NCBI GenBank assembly: GCA_009829735.1 | Contig: CM020620.1 | Location: forward strand, 3,712,299 to 3,776,298 | Direction: 5' to 3' | Length of the DNA stretch: 64,000 nt | Origin: Pyropia yezoensis | Lineage: Eukaryota > Rhodophyta > Bangiophyceae > Bangiales > Bangiaceae | Shown: positions 54,734 to 64,000 of the stretch, in pieces | Layout: the number at the start of each line of letters is the position of its first letter | Position numbering within the stretch: position 1 is the first letter of the stretch | Notes under the pieces: generated by a model | Seen by the model: only the letters and a program-made list of their open reading frames with translations | Databases searched by the model: none | Told to the model about the DNA's origin: nothing | Translations under genes and position numbers: made by a program

Positions 54734-55995
54734 ATGGTCACTGAGGAGGATGTGCCGCCTCTGCCCGACCTGGGCGACCTTGCCTGGGACGGTGATGTCG
54801 CCGGCGGGAGCGCTCCCCCGGCTTCAGGCGGAGGCGGGCCGCTGCAACCCCGTCCAGCCGCCGCTGCTGCCGCCGCCGCCGCCGCCGCCGCCGCTGCCGG
54901 TGACGCCCCCCTTCCCCAGCTACCATCCACCGTCGCAGAAGGGGTCGGCAGCGCCACGGCCCGCGCCCTGGAAGCCACCCTCTATAATGAGCTCCACGCT
55001 CCCGCCCTCCTCCCCTACCCCGACGTCCTCGTTGCGGACACGCGGCGGCTGCTTGACGCGGCCGCTGACGCGATTGCGACCGAAGAGCAGGTAGCGGCGC
55101 CGTCGCCCGGTGCGGCGCTTGCCACCCACGCTCGCCGCGTCGAGGCGGGGCGCGTCACGCACCTCCTCCGCGCCACGCTGCGGGCACGGCTCCGCAAGAT
55201 CGAGGCAACCGCCGAACACCTGGCCGCCGACCCATCCGCGCGGGTTCGGCTGAGTGCGGCGGAACAAGACTACGCAGACGGCTATGCGGCCGCGTTGGGG
55301 GAGGCCCTGGCGGGCGGGTTTCTTGGAATGTTGCCAGAGAAGGTGCGGGGGCTGGTCGCGGACAATGACGGACGGGTGGGGATTGTGCCGAGGCCGCGGC
55401 TGGATGCGTTTGTGTGGTGCCGGCGGGCGCCAGGGGGCGGGGGGGGAGAGCTGGTGGTCGCTGTCGCGGATGGGTACGTTTTGTGTGGGTGTGAAGGGGT
55501 GGGCTGGGACGGTCAGTTGGCGGGTGAACTGCTCGCTCTCAGTGCCGTTGTTTGCGGCAGCCATCAGGGGGGCGGACGGAGGACGAACGGGGATGCGAGA
55601 GCAGTGGCGTAAGGGGGGAAAGGGTGGACGGGGACATTGGTGTGGGGCGACCCGACCTAGGTACTTTTGTTGGCGGCGGCGACGGCACAGCCGCTGAGGG
55701 AGTGCGAGTGAGCGACCAGTGACGCCATGTGGGGGTGGACTCGTGGCTGACGTGCGCGGAGACTCCCTGGCCGACAGCGGCAGTGCACTGACACGGGAGT
55801 TACGAGCTCTATGGGACGTCGTCGGGTGCGCGGTCTCCACGGCCTGGTGTCTTCGTCTTATCTCTGTCCTCCTCCCGCCCCCCTCGCAGGCCCGACTCGG
55901 CGGCAACCGTCTCGATCGCGGACGGCGACACGGTGTGCGTGCGCTATCGCTGCGTCCAGTCTCTCGTCGAGGGGGGAGAGCTGCAGCTCATCTAG
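54734..55995 (+). CDS. SLD5: GINS complex subunit SLD5 (two exons)
   Basis: SLD5/GINS4 is part of the CMG helicase that unwinds DNA in replication. Proposed structure: exon 1 54734-55473, exon 2 55890-55995, with a 416-bp intron (GG/GTACGT donor; CCCCCTCGCAG acceptor) whose phases fit; 281 residues. After an acidic and poly-Ala N-terminus come the A-domain motifs ALEATLYNELHAPALLPYP, HLLRATLRARLRKIEATAEH and RLSAAEQDYADGYAAAL, and the linker VPRPRLDAFVWCRRA. Exon 2 supplies the B-domain end, ADGDTVCVRYRCVQSLVEGG then ELQLI, which matches the family's 'G-x-xxYR-x-PLVxxGxVQLI' C-terminus. Without splicing the frame would run into 28 unrelated codons less suited to the family. The start is the first ATG giving an SLD5-like acidic N-terminus. 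Confidence 0.85.
55474..55889 (+). other. SLD5 intron
   Basis: GTACGT...CCTCGCAG, 416 bp. Removing it joins GAT GG to G CCC and keeps the frame through the conserved C-terminus. One of few introns I can support here. Confidence 0.75.
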
Positions 55996-56469
55996 GCATG
56001 CGCATGGTAGAGGCGGGGATGAGGGAGAGGAGTGGGTGAGGAGGTGGGACCAGAGCAAGGGATTGGCGAAGAGCAGAGAGGGGGCAAGGAGGGGAGAGCC
56101 CGGACGCAAAGCGCCACAACACTTCGTACTGTACAGGCACCAACCGGCGCTGTGTTTTTTCTTGCTTTCTTCTGGGTCCATTGCGTCTTGACAAATGCAC
56201 GCCGTGGCGCGCCCTGCCCGCACGTGTTCCCAGCTTGGCCGTGACGCCGTCGTCGGCGGCGACGACTGTCGGTCCTCTCCCGCGTCCACCCACCTCGTCC
56301 ACCTGCCATTGTACGGCAATGCTCCCCAACTCTCAACTCAACTGGCCGCGCGACGAGCGCGCACCGCCCAACAGCGCCAGCCGGCGGTCCTTGCGGAGTT
56401 CCCCCGCCCCCCTGCCACATCCCTCCCCCCAGCAACCGCCCCTACTGCGCCGGCCTGCCCGCCCGGCCG

Positions 56470-57192
56470 TCACTCGAGGGCGCGCTTTCCCCGCGTCACT
56501 CGCCGCATCGTCACCACCACCACAACAACCGTGGTAATGGCGACCATGCCCAGCACCATGCCCAGCGTCCAGCGGCACCCATTATCAACGCGATTGCCGA
56601 GGCTGGCCATGGCAACGCCCACGTGCAGGGCGCCAACGGCAGCAACGCCCAGCCAACGGCGCTCCGTGTAAAACGGCCACACCCATACCGCCAGCACCAC
56701 GTGGAGGATCGAGTAGGCGGCGGCAAGGGTGCCGGCCGCCACAAAAAAGTTGATCGGGCACCGGTCCGTGTAGATGGCCGTGTCCTCCATGTAGTGGTCG
56801 GCCATGAAGGAGACCAGGTTTGTCAGCACGGACACGAGGCCAAAGCCCGTCCCCACCGCAATCCCCGTCAAGGTGACGTTGATGGGGCCCGGTCGGAGGA
56901 ACGCGTCGGCGCCATCGCCAAGGCCGAGGAGGTACTGGAAGAGTTCATGGAGGCCATAACGCAGAAGCTCCTGTACCGCCGCGGCGAGAAACAAGACGTA
57001 CGGGTAGACCTCCTTCAAGGGGGGGATGGCGTGCCAGATGGCAGCCGACAGGGCGAGTGCGAGGATGTAAAAGAAGGCGGCGAGGACACTGATAATGGTC
57101 AGGTGGGGGCGGGGGAGGAGAAGGACCACCGCAATGCCAACGGTGGGGCCGAGGGCAATGAGCAACACGCCCACGGCAAGGAGCGTGACCAT
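56470..57192 (-). CDS. APH1: Gamma-secretase subunit APH-1
   Basis: APH-1 is the scaffold subunit of gamma-secretase, the intramembrane aspartyl protease complex with presenilin, nicastrin and PEN-2. The 240-residue product has about seven hydrophobic segments, as in the family. Diagnostic blocks: LIALGPTVGIAVVLLL (TM1), AFFYILALALSAAIWHAIPP (TM2), AAAVQELLRYGLHELFQYL, then the overlapping GxxxG motifs in GIAVGTGFG, and the two conserved transmembrane histidines in SILHVVLAVWV and GALHVGVAM. The start is the first ATG giving a normal N-terminus; the frame is open for about 140 codons upstream but with Pro/Ser-rich 5'-leader sequence. Single exon. About 475 bp from the SLD5 stop, converging on it. 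Confidence 0.88.
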   Translation of the reverse strand: MVTLLAVGVLLIALGPTVGIAVVLLLPRPHLTIISVLAAFFYILALALSAAIWHAIPPLKEVYPYVLFLAAAVQELLRYGLHELFQYLLGLGDGADAFLRPGPINVTLTGIAVGTGFGLVSVLTNLVSFMADHYMEDTAIYTDRCPINFFVAAGTLAAAYSILHVVLAVWVWPFYTERRWLGVAAVGALHVGVAMASLGNRVDNGCRWTLGMVLGMVAITTVVVVVVTMRRVTRGKRALE

Positions 57193-57853
57193 GGCAGAGA
57201 TGAGAGGGTAAGAACAGAGGGCGGGGAGGAAGCGTGCGGACAAGCAGCAAGCAGGGGGGGTGGGGAGGAGGGGGGGAACAAGGAAGAATAGACCCCAAGA
57301 ACCGGTTGGCGGGCGGTGGCAGCAGCAGGCGCTCCCGGGCGACCAAACTGCCGTCACAGCATGCGCGGCGACTCTGGCCACACAACGGGAAGGCGCGCCG
57401 TTAGCACGACGCGGCGTGCCGGGGTGTCGGCGACCAGTATGGGCGGGCGGGCATGACCGCCGCACGAGACAGGGGCGCGGACGTCGGCGGGCGACGGGGG
57501 GGGAATGACGGGGAGGGGATGACGGGGAGGGAAGAGGGGAAGAGGGGAAGATGGGAAGAAGGGGAGGGGCAGACGGGGCGCCGACAGAGGGAAGGAACCG
57601 CAAGGGAAGGCGACAGGGCAACAGTGAGAGGGATGCGGGGACCGACGCGGAGGGGGGCGCAGACGGTATAGGCGGGACAGCCGGACGAAGGCTGCCTCGG
57701 TTGGCACGTCAACACCCATCAAAGAGCAATACAGAGGCACCTCCGGCGTGTAGTGCGTGGCGGGGTCCGAATGGCACTCGCGCGGCTTACAAAAACGTGG
57801 CAGCGCACCTACATATTTCTCGCCCCCCTCTTTTTTCCGTCCTTTTCGCACTC
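57193..57853. other. APH1 5' region
   Basis: Pyrimidine-rich on the coding strand with no family-like ORF; presumably the APH1 leader and promoter. No TATA box identified. Confidence 0.35.
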
Positions 57854-58280
57854 GTGTCTAGTCTACCGACCGGCTCATTTGAGCCGATTCGGCTCATTTG
57901 AGCCACTTTTTCGGGTCCTTTTTTTCGTACTTCCCGTGGTCTCGTGCTCATTTTGACCACAGAAACGGACTCAGCGCAGGCTGTTTACTCTTGGGACATC
58001 TTGGAAGCATCCCAGCTAGGGGAAGTGCGCGTATGGAACGGGAGACGTGCAGTATGGGGTGGGGTGGGGTGGGCAGGTTCCGAGGGGGACAAGGATGTGC
58101 GACAACGGATGAAGGTGACAGGCGGCTCACCGGCGCAGCTGAAGTGTGCCGGCGGCGACGCCAAGGCATGGGGTCGAACAGTGTGCCTCCAGTCCAGGGG
58201 TCAGAATCGACGATTTTCGTGAGGCTCATTTGAGCCTCAGGACCGGCTCGTTTGAGCCTTTTTTCCGGTAGACTAGACAC
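57854..58280. mobile_element. Candidate MITE with 15-bp terminal inverted repeats
   Basis: GTGTCTAGTCTACCG at 57854-57868 and its exact complement at 58266-58280 enclose 427 bp. Subterminal GGCTCATTTGAGCC-type dyads occur twice near the left end and twice near the right (one with CGTTT), typical of transposase-binding arrays. No coding capacity and no convincing target duplication. Confidence 0.65.
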
Positions 58281-60130
58281 TAGCGGGACTTTGGCGACGC
58301 ACCTCTTGCCACGCGGTCGGCACACACTCCCTGCACTCGGCCGCGCGAGTGGACCCTCGACTGCGCACACAGTGCCACCCCTCCCCCCCCGCCTGCTCGC
58401 GCATCGTGGGGTCGTCGGCCTCAGCTCCTACCGCCGCCAAAGATCGCCCTCGACGGTCATAGCTGCGGTGGGGACGATACCACAGCGCCACTGCGGCGCT
58501 CGGGGCGGAGGAGCGGTGGAGGGGGTGCAGGAGGCGCGTGGCGACGCGCCATAGCGCTCTTATGCATTTCGCGCGCGCCTGCGGCTGCGAACTGCCAACC
58601 CCTCGTGAGCCGCTTACAAAGAGAGAAATTAAAAGACCGCTCTGCCACCCCATTGCAAAGGGAGGACATGGCAATGAGCGCCGTAGCCACCTGGAGCGCG
58701 GGTGGGGGCGCGCTTTATCCCTTCGGAAGGGAGCGCGCCGGTAGGCACCCACCGCGGAAGTGCGGTGGCCGTCACAGTCACGGTTAGGGTTCAGCAGCGG
58801 CCAGGGGGGGAACCCCAAAGAGGCGGCCCCCTGCACCGACGAAGCGGTATCCTAGCCCAAACTGCCATGAGAGCGCGGCCAAAAGGGGGAGCGAGACGCC
58901 CTCGTAATGCCCGCTCCTCTTAGGTCTTCTGCTTTGCTCTGGAGAGAGCCCAAGGGCCTCCGGTCCTCAGCCGGCCGTGCGCGCCGCAGGCAGGCGTCAT
59001 GCCGCCCCCCGGGAGCCCGTCACCTGCCACCACCGCGGCACCCCCAAAGAGTGCAGGACTGAAGCGGCGGGTGCTCGGCAGCGCGGCAGCTCACCCATCA
59101 CACAATTAAGCCACTGCCAGGGTGCGTCCTTCAAGACCGTGGCTGCCGCTCACGAGCGGCGTGGACTCCCCCGACCCACGAACACCCGCGAGCGCCTTAG
59201 CCGGGGGCAGGGCGTCTTCTTCCCCCACGCACCCTACCACCGCCGCCTGACGGCGAGTATATGTACACATGATATCAAGCACCTCTGGCTTGCGCGCCTT
59301 AGCTTGCGCGCCTGGAACAGCCCTGCCGTCGTCGAGACAAAAAATCGCTGTCCCGATGGGCGAAAGTCGAAATACTCAGCAACATGTACGGGCTACAGAT
59401 TGCTGCCTGACGAGGCGCAAAAATGATCAAGTAGCCTCCATCATATGTACAGTACACTTCGTTTGGAGATACGCCCAGGTTCTTCTTGAACTGAAAGGCG
59501 CGAACGAGCATTCAGGAACTACGTAATTTTGGGAAGACCTGGAATCCCACGTTGCCTATCAACTACACTTCGTGGATTGGATGGCGAAAGGGGTTTCGCT
59601 GTTGCTGGCGCAGGCGGGCTCCTCCCCCGCCACGGCCGAGCACGCAGCTGTCACCTGGGTGTGCGCACGCTGGGGGTGGGGGCGGCGGGGGGGGGGGGAG
59701 AGTTGAGGGTGCGGCGCTACCGACGCCCCCACCTGCGTCTCACGCTCAAGGCGAAACACTACAGGCGGGTACATCTGGCGTCTGCGCTCACCTACCGCGG
59801 GTGCGCCGGCCGGCGCTGCTTGCTGCCGCCGCGGTGGCTGCTGCCGCGCCGCCGCGGTCCGTCCGTCCGCGTTCAGGCGTCGGCCGTTGATCTCGTCGCC
59901 GTCCCCTTTCGGCGCCGTCCCCTTCCCGGCCGGTCGCACCTGTGGCCATCCGGCCCCTGTCTCCGCGTCCCGACTTGCTTGGACTACGGCTCTTTGCTCT
60001 CGCTCCCCCCTTGTTTCCGCTCCCCCCTTTCTCCCTACCCGCCCCGTCTTTTTAACGCCCCCTTCTCCCCACACCTCACTTTCCACCCCCCCTCTTTTAT
60101 TTGTTTACTTCCTCCTCTCCTCGGCTCATT
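58281..60130. other. Intergenic and leader region of the maspardin-like gene
   Basis: The last about 250 bp before 60131 are strongly C/T-rich, as expected of a 5' leader here. Frames in 59529-60130 are low-complexity. No RNA gene or other ORF supported. Confidence 0.35.
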
Positions 60131-62824
60131 ATGGGTGACCTCGCCCGCACCCCCGCCTACGCCAACTTCCGCGCGTGGGTGCCCCGCAACACCGTCCCCG
60201 TCGGCCCGTCGGCCACCCCATGGACCTACTATGACTGGGGCCCTCGGTCGTACGCCACCCCTCTGCTGTGCCTTCACGGCGCTGCGGGCGCCGCCGACGT
60301 CTTCCATGCGCAGGTGCTGGGCGTGGCCGCCGTCGGCTACCGCGTCCTGTCTGCCGAGCTGCCCCCCTACTGGACGCTCGCCGCGGCGGTCGACGGCCTC
60401 AGCGCCTTTCTCGACACCCTCCGCCTGCGGGCGGTGCACGTCTACGGCGCGGGCCTGGGCGGGTACATTGGCCTGGCGCTTGCGGGGCGGCAGCCGGAGC
60501 GGGTGGCGTCGCTGGTGCTGACGCACGCGTTTGTCGCCCCGGGCCCGCTGCGGCGGGCGTCCCCCTACTCCCCCGCCGTCCTCCGGTGGCTCCCCGAGCC
60601 GCTCGTCCGCGCGGCGTTTGCGCCGCTCATCCCCGGGGGGGTGGCGCCGCTGCCCGTCGCGCGGGCAGTGGAGTTTGTTGCCGCCCGGGTGGCCGAAGCC
60701 AGCCGCGACGCGCTCGCGTCACGGCTCGCCCTCCTCGCCGCGGATAGCAGCCTCGTTGGCAAGCTGTCGCGCGTGCGCACGGAGGCCGTCACCCGCTTGG
60801 ACGCGGCTGACCGTGGCGGCCGTGGTAGCAGCAGTGGCGGCGGCGGTGGGGGCGGGGGTGGTGGCGGCAGCGCTGCTGGCAGCGGCAGTAGTGGTAGCGG
60901 CAGCGGTGGCGGCGGCGGTGGTGGCGGCGGTGGAAGCGGTGGCGCTGGAGGTGGCGGCGGCGGCGGGCCCCCGCCCGCCGTCTCCCCGGTGGCGGTCATG
61001 GACGCGGCGCTGGCAGCGGCGTTACCCGGCTCTCGGGTGGCGTTCCTCAAAGGGGGCGGTGACTTTCCATACCTCGCCGCCCCCGACGTGACGACCATGC
61101 ATATTGTGGTGCACCTGCGGCGCCACGGGGCTCCGCCGGTCGAGGCGTCGGCACTGCCACCGCTGCCGCCGCCGGCGCGCGTGCCGCCGCCGCCACCCCC
61201 ACGCCCGCCGGCGGTGGTGCCGACCATCCCCGGGGCTGGGGGCGACGGCGCCGGCAGCAGCGCCGGCAGCAGCCGTGCTGTGGCGAATGGTGGTGGTGGC
61301 CGTGGTGGCGGAAGCGGCGGCTGCGGCAGCAGGCCCAATCCCCTGGCGGGCCTCGTCGCTGCTGTTGCGTCGGTCGCCGCGCATGTGCACTTCCCGGGCA
61401 TTACCGGCGGGTCGGGTTCGGGTGCCTCCCCCTCTCGCCGTGAAGGCGGTAGTGGCGGCAGCGGCGGCAACAGCGTCCCCCCCGGAGTAGTAACGGGTGC
61501 GGCGGTACCGACCGTACCGACGGTGCAGTCTATCCACCCCCCCCCCGGCTTCTCTAGTGGTGGAGACGCCCCCCGCCCTCTGACGACCGCCGCCAGCGAC
61601 GAGGCGGTGGCTCGCTTGGCTGAGTTCCTCCCCGACCGCCCCGCCCCCTTCCTTGCCGCCGTGGTGGCCGACACAGCGGGGGACGTGCAGGCGGCGCTGA
61701 CCGCCATCCTTGACAACCGGTACCGACCAGGGTTTGGCTGCAGTGATGACGACGACGGCGGGTCGGCGGCGGCGGGCACCGCCACGACCGCTTCCGCCGC
61801 CGCCACTGCGCCACCGCCGCCGCCGCTGCCGCCGCCGTCGCGGACAGTGGCAGCGGGGGGCTCTGCCGCCACCGCCGCGGCGGTGGCGGCGGCCGCCGCC
61901 GCGGCGGGGGTGCCCCCCCCCCCGCCGCCGCCCGCGGTCGACGCGGTGCGCGCCACCGCCGGGCGGCGGCGACACCGGCGGCCGTCGCCCGCGGCGGCGG
62001 CAGCCGCCGACGGGCTGCCGCCCTACGTGACGGGCCGCCCAGGGGGCGCGGGCGGCTACGCCCTTGGCCTCGGCCCGGGCGCGGGGGGCCTCCCCGCGCT
62101 GCCCCGGTCGCCGCCACCCCCCCCCCCGCCGCCGCGGGCGGGACCCCCGCCCCCCGCAGAGCCGCCGTCGCCGCCTGCCGACGGCCGCCCGGCCGACGAC
62201 CCCGCGTCGCCGCCGCGGCGGGCCGCCGCTACCGCCGCGACGGGTCGCGCCGGCGGCGGGCCCCCGTCGCCCGCTGGCAGCGGCGACGGGGAGGTCTTTA
62301 ACCCCACCCCGCGCGCGGCACCGCCGCTGCCGCCGCCGCCACCGGCGCCGCCGGGGGTGGCCTCCCCGCCGGCGGCGCGGCTGGGCGGGGGACCCGACGC
62401 GGCCGCCACAGCCACCGTAGACGCGCCGTCGCCCGCCCTGTCGGCCGTGTCGCTCGGCGACGGCGTGGCGCCGCCGCTGCCGCCGCTGCCGCCCGTCCCG
62501 CCGCCGCCGGGCCGGCCGGCCGGCACCTCCCTCGCAAAGGCGACTGCCGCGGCCGCCGCGGATTCCACACCCGCCGCCGCCACCGCCGCCGCCGCCGCCG
62601 CCGCCCCTCCCGCCACCGCTGCCGCTGCCGCCGCCGCGGACGTGCCGCTCCCCGCGGGCGGGCCCGCCGACCCCCTCCGCCCCGCCGAGTCGTCGGCGGC
62701 GGCGGCGGCGGCAGGTGCCACGCCCCCCAGCGGTGCCACCGCGGCGAGTGAAGAGGAGGATGAGCGGCTCGCCGCGTGGACGCGCAGCGCCTACTCTGTG
62801 AACGAGGTGCGGGGCAAGTGGTGA
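60131..62824 (+). CDS. SPG21: Maspardin/SPG21-like alpha/beta-hydrolase-fold protein with long Pro/Ala-rich tail and CUE/UBA-like segment
   Basis: 897 residues against about 308 in human maspardin, an endosomal/trans-Golgi protein mutated in Mast syndrome. The N-terminus follows the family closely: YANFRAWVPRNTVPVG, TYYDWGPRSYATPLLCLHG, AADVFHAQVLGVAAVGYRVL, VHVYGAGLGGYIGLAL, VASLVLTHAFV, and, after a Gly/Ser insertion, RVAFLKGGGDFPYLAAPDVT with a final VHL. The nucleophile elbow reads GAGLGG, with Gly where the family has Ser. Residues at about nucleotides 61590-61725 (SDEAVARLAEFLPDRPAPFL, VQAALTAILDN) look like a ubiquitin-binding CUE/UBA helix bundle. The rest is Ala/Pro/Gly low complexity ending with a conserved-looking AAWTRSAYSVNEVRGKW. 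The start ATG matches the family's MGE/MGD start. Confidence 0.85.
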   Translation: MGDLARTPAYANFRAWVPRNTVPVGPSATPWTYYDWGPRSYATPLLCLHGAAGAADVFHAQVLGVAAVGYRVLSAELPPYWTLAAAVDGLSAFLDTLRLRAVHVYGAGLGGYIGLALAGRQPERVASLVLTHAFVAPGPLRRASPYSPAVLRWLPEPLVRAAFAPLIPGGVAPLPVARAVEFVAARVAEASRDALASRLALLAADSSLVGKLSRVRTEAVTRLDAADRGGRGSSSGGGGGGGGGGGSAAGSGSSGSGSGGGGGGGGGGSGGAGGGGGGGPPPAVSPVAVMDAALAAALPGSRVAFLKGGGDFPYLAAPDVTTMHIVVHLRRHGAPPVEASALPPLPPPARVPPPPPPRPPAVVPTIPGAGGDGAGSSAGSSRAVANGGGGRGGGSGGCGSRPNPLAGLVAAVASVAAHVHFPGITGGSGSGASPSRREGGSGGSGGNSVPPGVVTGAAVPTVPTVQSIHPPPGFSSGGDAPRPLTTAASDEAVARLAEFLPDRPAPFLAAVVADTAGDVQAALTAILDNRYRPGFGCSDDDDGGSAAAGTATTASAAATAPPPPPLPPPSRTVAAGGSAATAAAVAAAAAAAGVPPPPPPPAVDAVRATAGRRRHRRPSPAAAAAADGLPPYVTGRPGGAGGYALGLGPGAGGLPALPRSPPPPPPPPRAGPPPPAEPPSPPADGRPADDPASPPRRAAATAATGRAGGGPPSPAGSGDGEVFNPTPRAAPPLPPPPPAPPGVASPPAARLGGGPDAAATATVDAPSPALSAVSLGDGVAPPLPPLPPVPPPPGRPAGTSLAKATAAAAADSTPAAATAAAAAAAPPATAAAAAAADVPLPAGGPADPLRPAESSAAAAAAGATPPSGATAASEEEDERLAAWTRSAYSVNEVRGKW

Positions 62825-63599
62825 CGCGCGTCCGCTGTGAAGGAAGCGGGGGGGCGGGGGGGGTGGGGGGGGGAGCGAGGGGCTGGGCTGCCAGCGACGA
62901 CCGAGCGGCGACTGGCTGAGGGGGGGTTTGGTTGGGGGGGGGGGCTTTTGTGTGGGTGGCGGCGTCGCGTGAAGAGCGCGCATGGGACGGGCGGTTGGGG
63001 GGGAAGGGGGGTAGGCCTGCACAAGGGATATGCTACGGGCACGGGCGACGGCGGCGTTGGAGGGGGAGGGCGTAGGCCTGCACAAGGGGTACTCTACAGG
63101 CAGGGGCGGCGGCGGCGTCTTGGGGGAGGCGCCGGACGGATTGGGGGGGACCAGACGGCAGCCGTGGCAGGCCGCCCCTCTCGCACTGCTGCCCTTGTGC
63201 ACAGAGCGGGCGTGGTGGGCGGGTGCCGTCGGTGGGCCGCCGGCGTGGCGGCGCGCCCTCCCCCCCTCCTCTCCACGCGCGCTCCCCGGCCGCGCCGCAA
63301 GTCAAGCCACGGATGCGGTCAAAGAATGGCGTTTCGCTTTTGCTATCGTCGGCCCCCCGCGCACGCGGCCGCCCCCTCGCGCAGTGGAAGGATGGCGGGT
63401 CGCCGCCGCCGCCGCTGTCGCCGCTGCCGCCGCTGCCGTCACGGTGGCACCGTGGCCACCGGGCGCAGCGTCGACCCCCCCCCCCCACCCCCTGCTCCTT
63501 TTCCTCCTCCTCCTCCTCGTCTCTCCTCCTCTCTCGTCCTCCTCCTCCTCTGCACCCCCCCCCCACGCCCGCACCCAACTTCTCCGACACGCCCGTCCA
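62825..63599. other. 3' intergenic sequence with a duplicated 60-bp unit
   Basis: Convergent gap between the maspardin-like gene and the Cys-rich gene. Two copies of GGCCTGCACAAGGG plus following CTAC-GGCA-GGGCG sequence at about 63013 and 63071. Otherwise G-rich or C-rich tracts with no gene. Confidence 0.45.
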
Positions 63600-64000
63600 T
63601 CAATACGAGTAGCCGCTGTCCCCCCCCCGCTGGTTGGCATTGTCCGCCCCGTCCGCCCCGTCCGCGCCCGCCGCGCCTGGCAGGCCATTGAGGATGGCAG
63701 CCATGGGGAGCGTGTCGAGCACGTCGTCCACGTCCACCTCAATCGGCTTGCACACCCGCCCCCACTGGCTGCGGTTGCGGGTGACCGCGCAGCACAGGTC
63801 CAGGGGCAGGAACAGGCCGTACAGGGAGGCGCCCGTGTAGCAGCCGTCGGCACAGCACGGCAGCGCCGCGGCCGCGTCGTACACCTGCGCGTCGCAGCAC
63901 TTGTGCTCCCCGCCCGCCGACACGGTAATCGTCACGCGCGCCGCCGACGCCGCCGCCGCGGGCGCCGCTGGTGCCGCCACCGCAGGCCGCCCGACGGCGG
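63600..64000 (-). CDS. Cys-rich hypothetical protein, 3' part (5' outside window)
   Basis: The minus-strand frame is open to the window edge and stops at 63600; no ATG lies inside. The visible about 130 residues have an Ala-rich start, then a compact Cys-rich region with KCCDAQVYDAAAALPCCADG, GASLYGLFLPLDLCCAVT and WGRVCKPIEVDVDDVLDTLP, and an Asp/Gly/Asn-rich end (ADGADGADNANQRG). Eight Cys residues suggest disulfides or metal binding. I do not recognise the family. Confidence 0.6.
   Translation of the reverse strand, partial: AVGRPAVAAPAAPAAAASAARVTITVSAGGEHKCCDAQVYDAAAALPCCADGCYTGASLYGLFLPLDLCCAVTRNRSQWGRVCKPIEVDVDDVLDTLPMAAILNGLPGAAGADGADGADNANQRGGDSGYSY

Noticed and set aside
57193..57621. 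Upstream extension of APH-1
   Set aside because: It would add about 140 Pro/Ser/Arg-rich residues before TM1; family members begin a few residues before that helix.
59529..60130. A coding exon upstream of the maspardin-like gene
   Set aside because: Frames are low-complexity and change with homopolymers; no family resemblance and no clear splice donor.
61022..63202. A 726-codon minus-strand frame opposite the maspardin-like gene
   Set aside because: The sense strand matches a known family and ends with a sensible stop; the antisense frame is Arg/Gly repeats only. Unlike the retrotransposon antisense ORFs, it has no homologue among divergent sequences here.

Overview
The window looks like nuclear DNA of a GC-rich, intron-poor eukaryote. 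Closely spaced housekeeping genes with Ala/Pro/Gly-homopolymer coding sequence flank a large block of LTR retrotransposons. A GC-rich alga, for example a bangiophyte red alga such as Porphyra/Pyropia, would fit, but this is inference from composition and gene structure, not proof.

Host genes sit at both ends. On the left, about 1-2965, are the C-terminal part of a Nup155-type nucleoporin (+, cut by the window edge) and a DUF1399/GRDP-like protein (-), convergently arranged. On the right, about 54.7-64 kb, are the GINS subunit SLD5 (two exons), gamma-secretase subunit APH-1 (-), a long maspardin/SPG21-like alpha/beta-hydrolase-fold protein, and the 3' part of an unknown Cys-rich gene (-). Between 46.4 and 54.7 kb lies gene-poor, lower-GC sequence with a candidate MITE, an interstitial TTAGGG tract, a long poly-G run and one weakly supported multi-exon gene at about 49.7-50.0 kb.

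The middle, 3.9-46.4 kb, is a Russian-doll nest of Ty3/gypsy elements. Element E4 (14045-19062) lies in the gag of E3 (11532-24025), which lies in the gag of E2 (9005-32248), which lies in the pol of E1 (3886-41956). A fifth element, E5 (about 35370-41032), is inserted in the distal part of E1 and has lost its 5' end. Target-site duplications AATGG (E2), ACCGG (E3) and CTATG/CTAAG (E4) are visible, and host reading frames resume exactly across the E2, E3 and E4 insertions. LTR divergence falls broadly inward (E1 over 20 differences in 640 bp, E2 1 in 362, E3 3 in 847, E4 none in 468). Right of the nest are degenerate minus-strand LTR fragments of the E4 and E3 families, a minisatellite, and a minus-strand retroelement 5' end.

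E1, E2 and E4/E5 form one lineage. They share the same unusual primer-binding site and a chromodomain-like pol tail (degraded in E1). Each also carries a long ANTISENSE open reading frame between pol and the 3' LTR. The three families' antisense products share recognisable blocks, so this looks like a real, undescribed accessory protein; it is fully open in the otherwise deleted E4. The gag-pol DNA of E1 and E2 is also unusually full of short perfect inverted repeats, which E3 lacks. E3 is a different, canonical chromovirus with a C2H2 zinc-finger ORF before gag and a CCCAAAA -1 frameshift site; E1 has an AAAAAAC site in the equivalent position.
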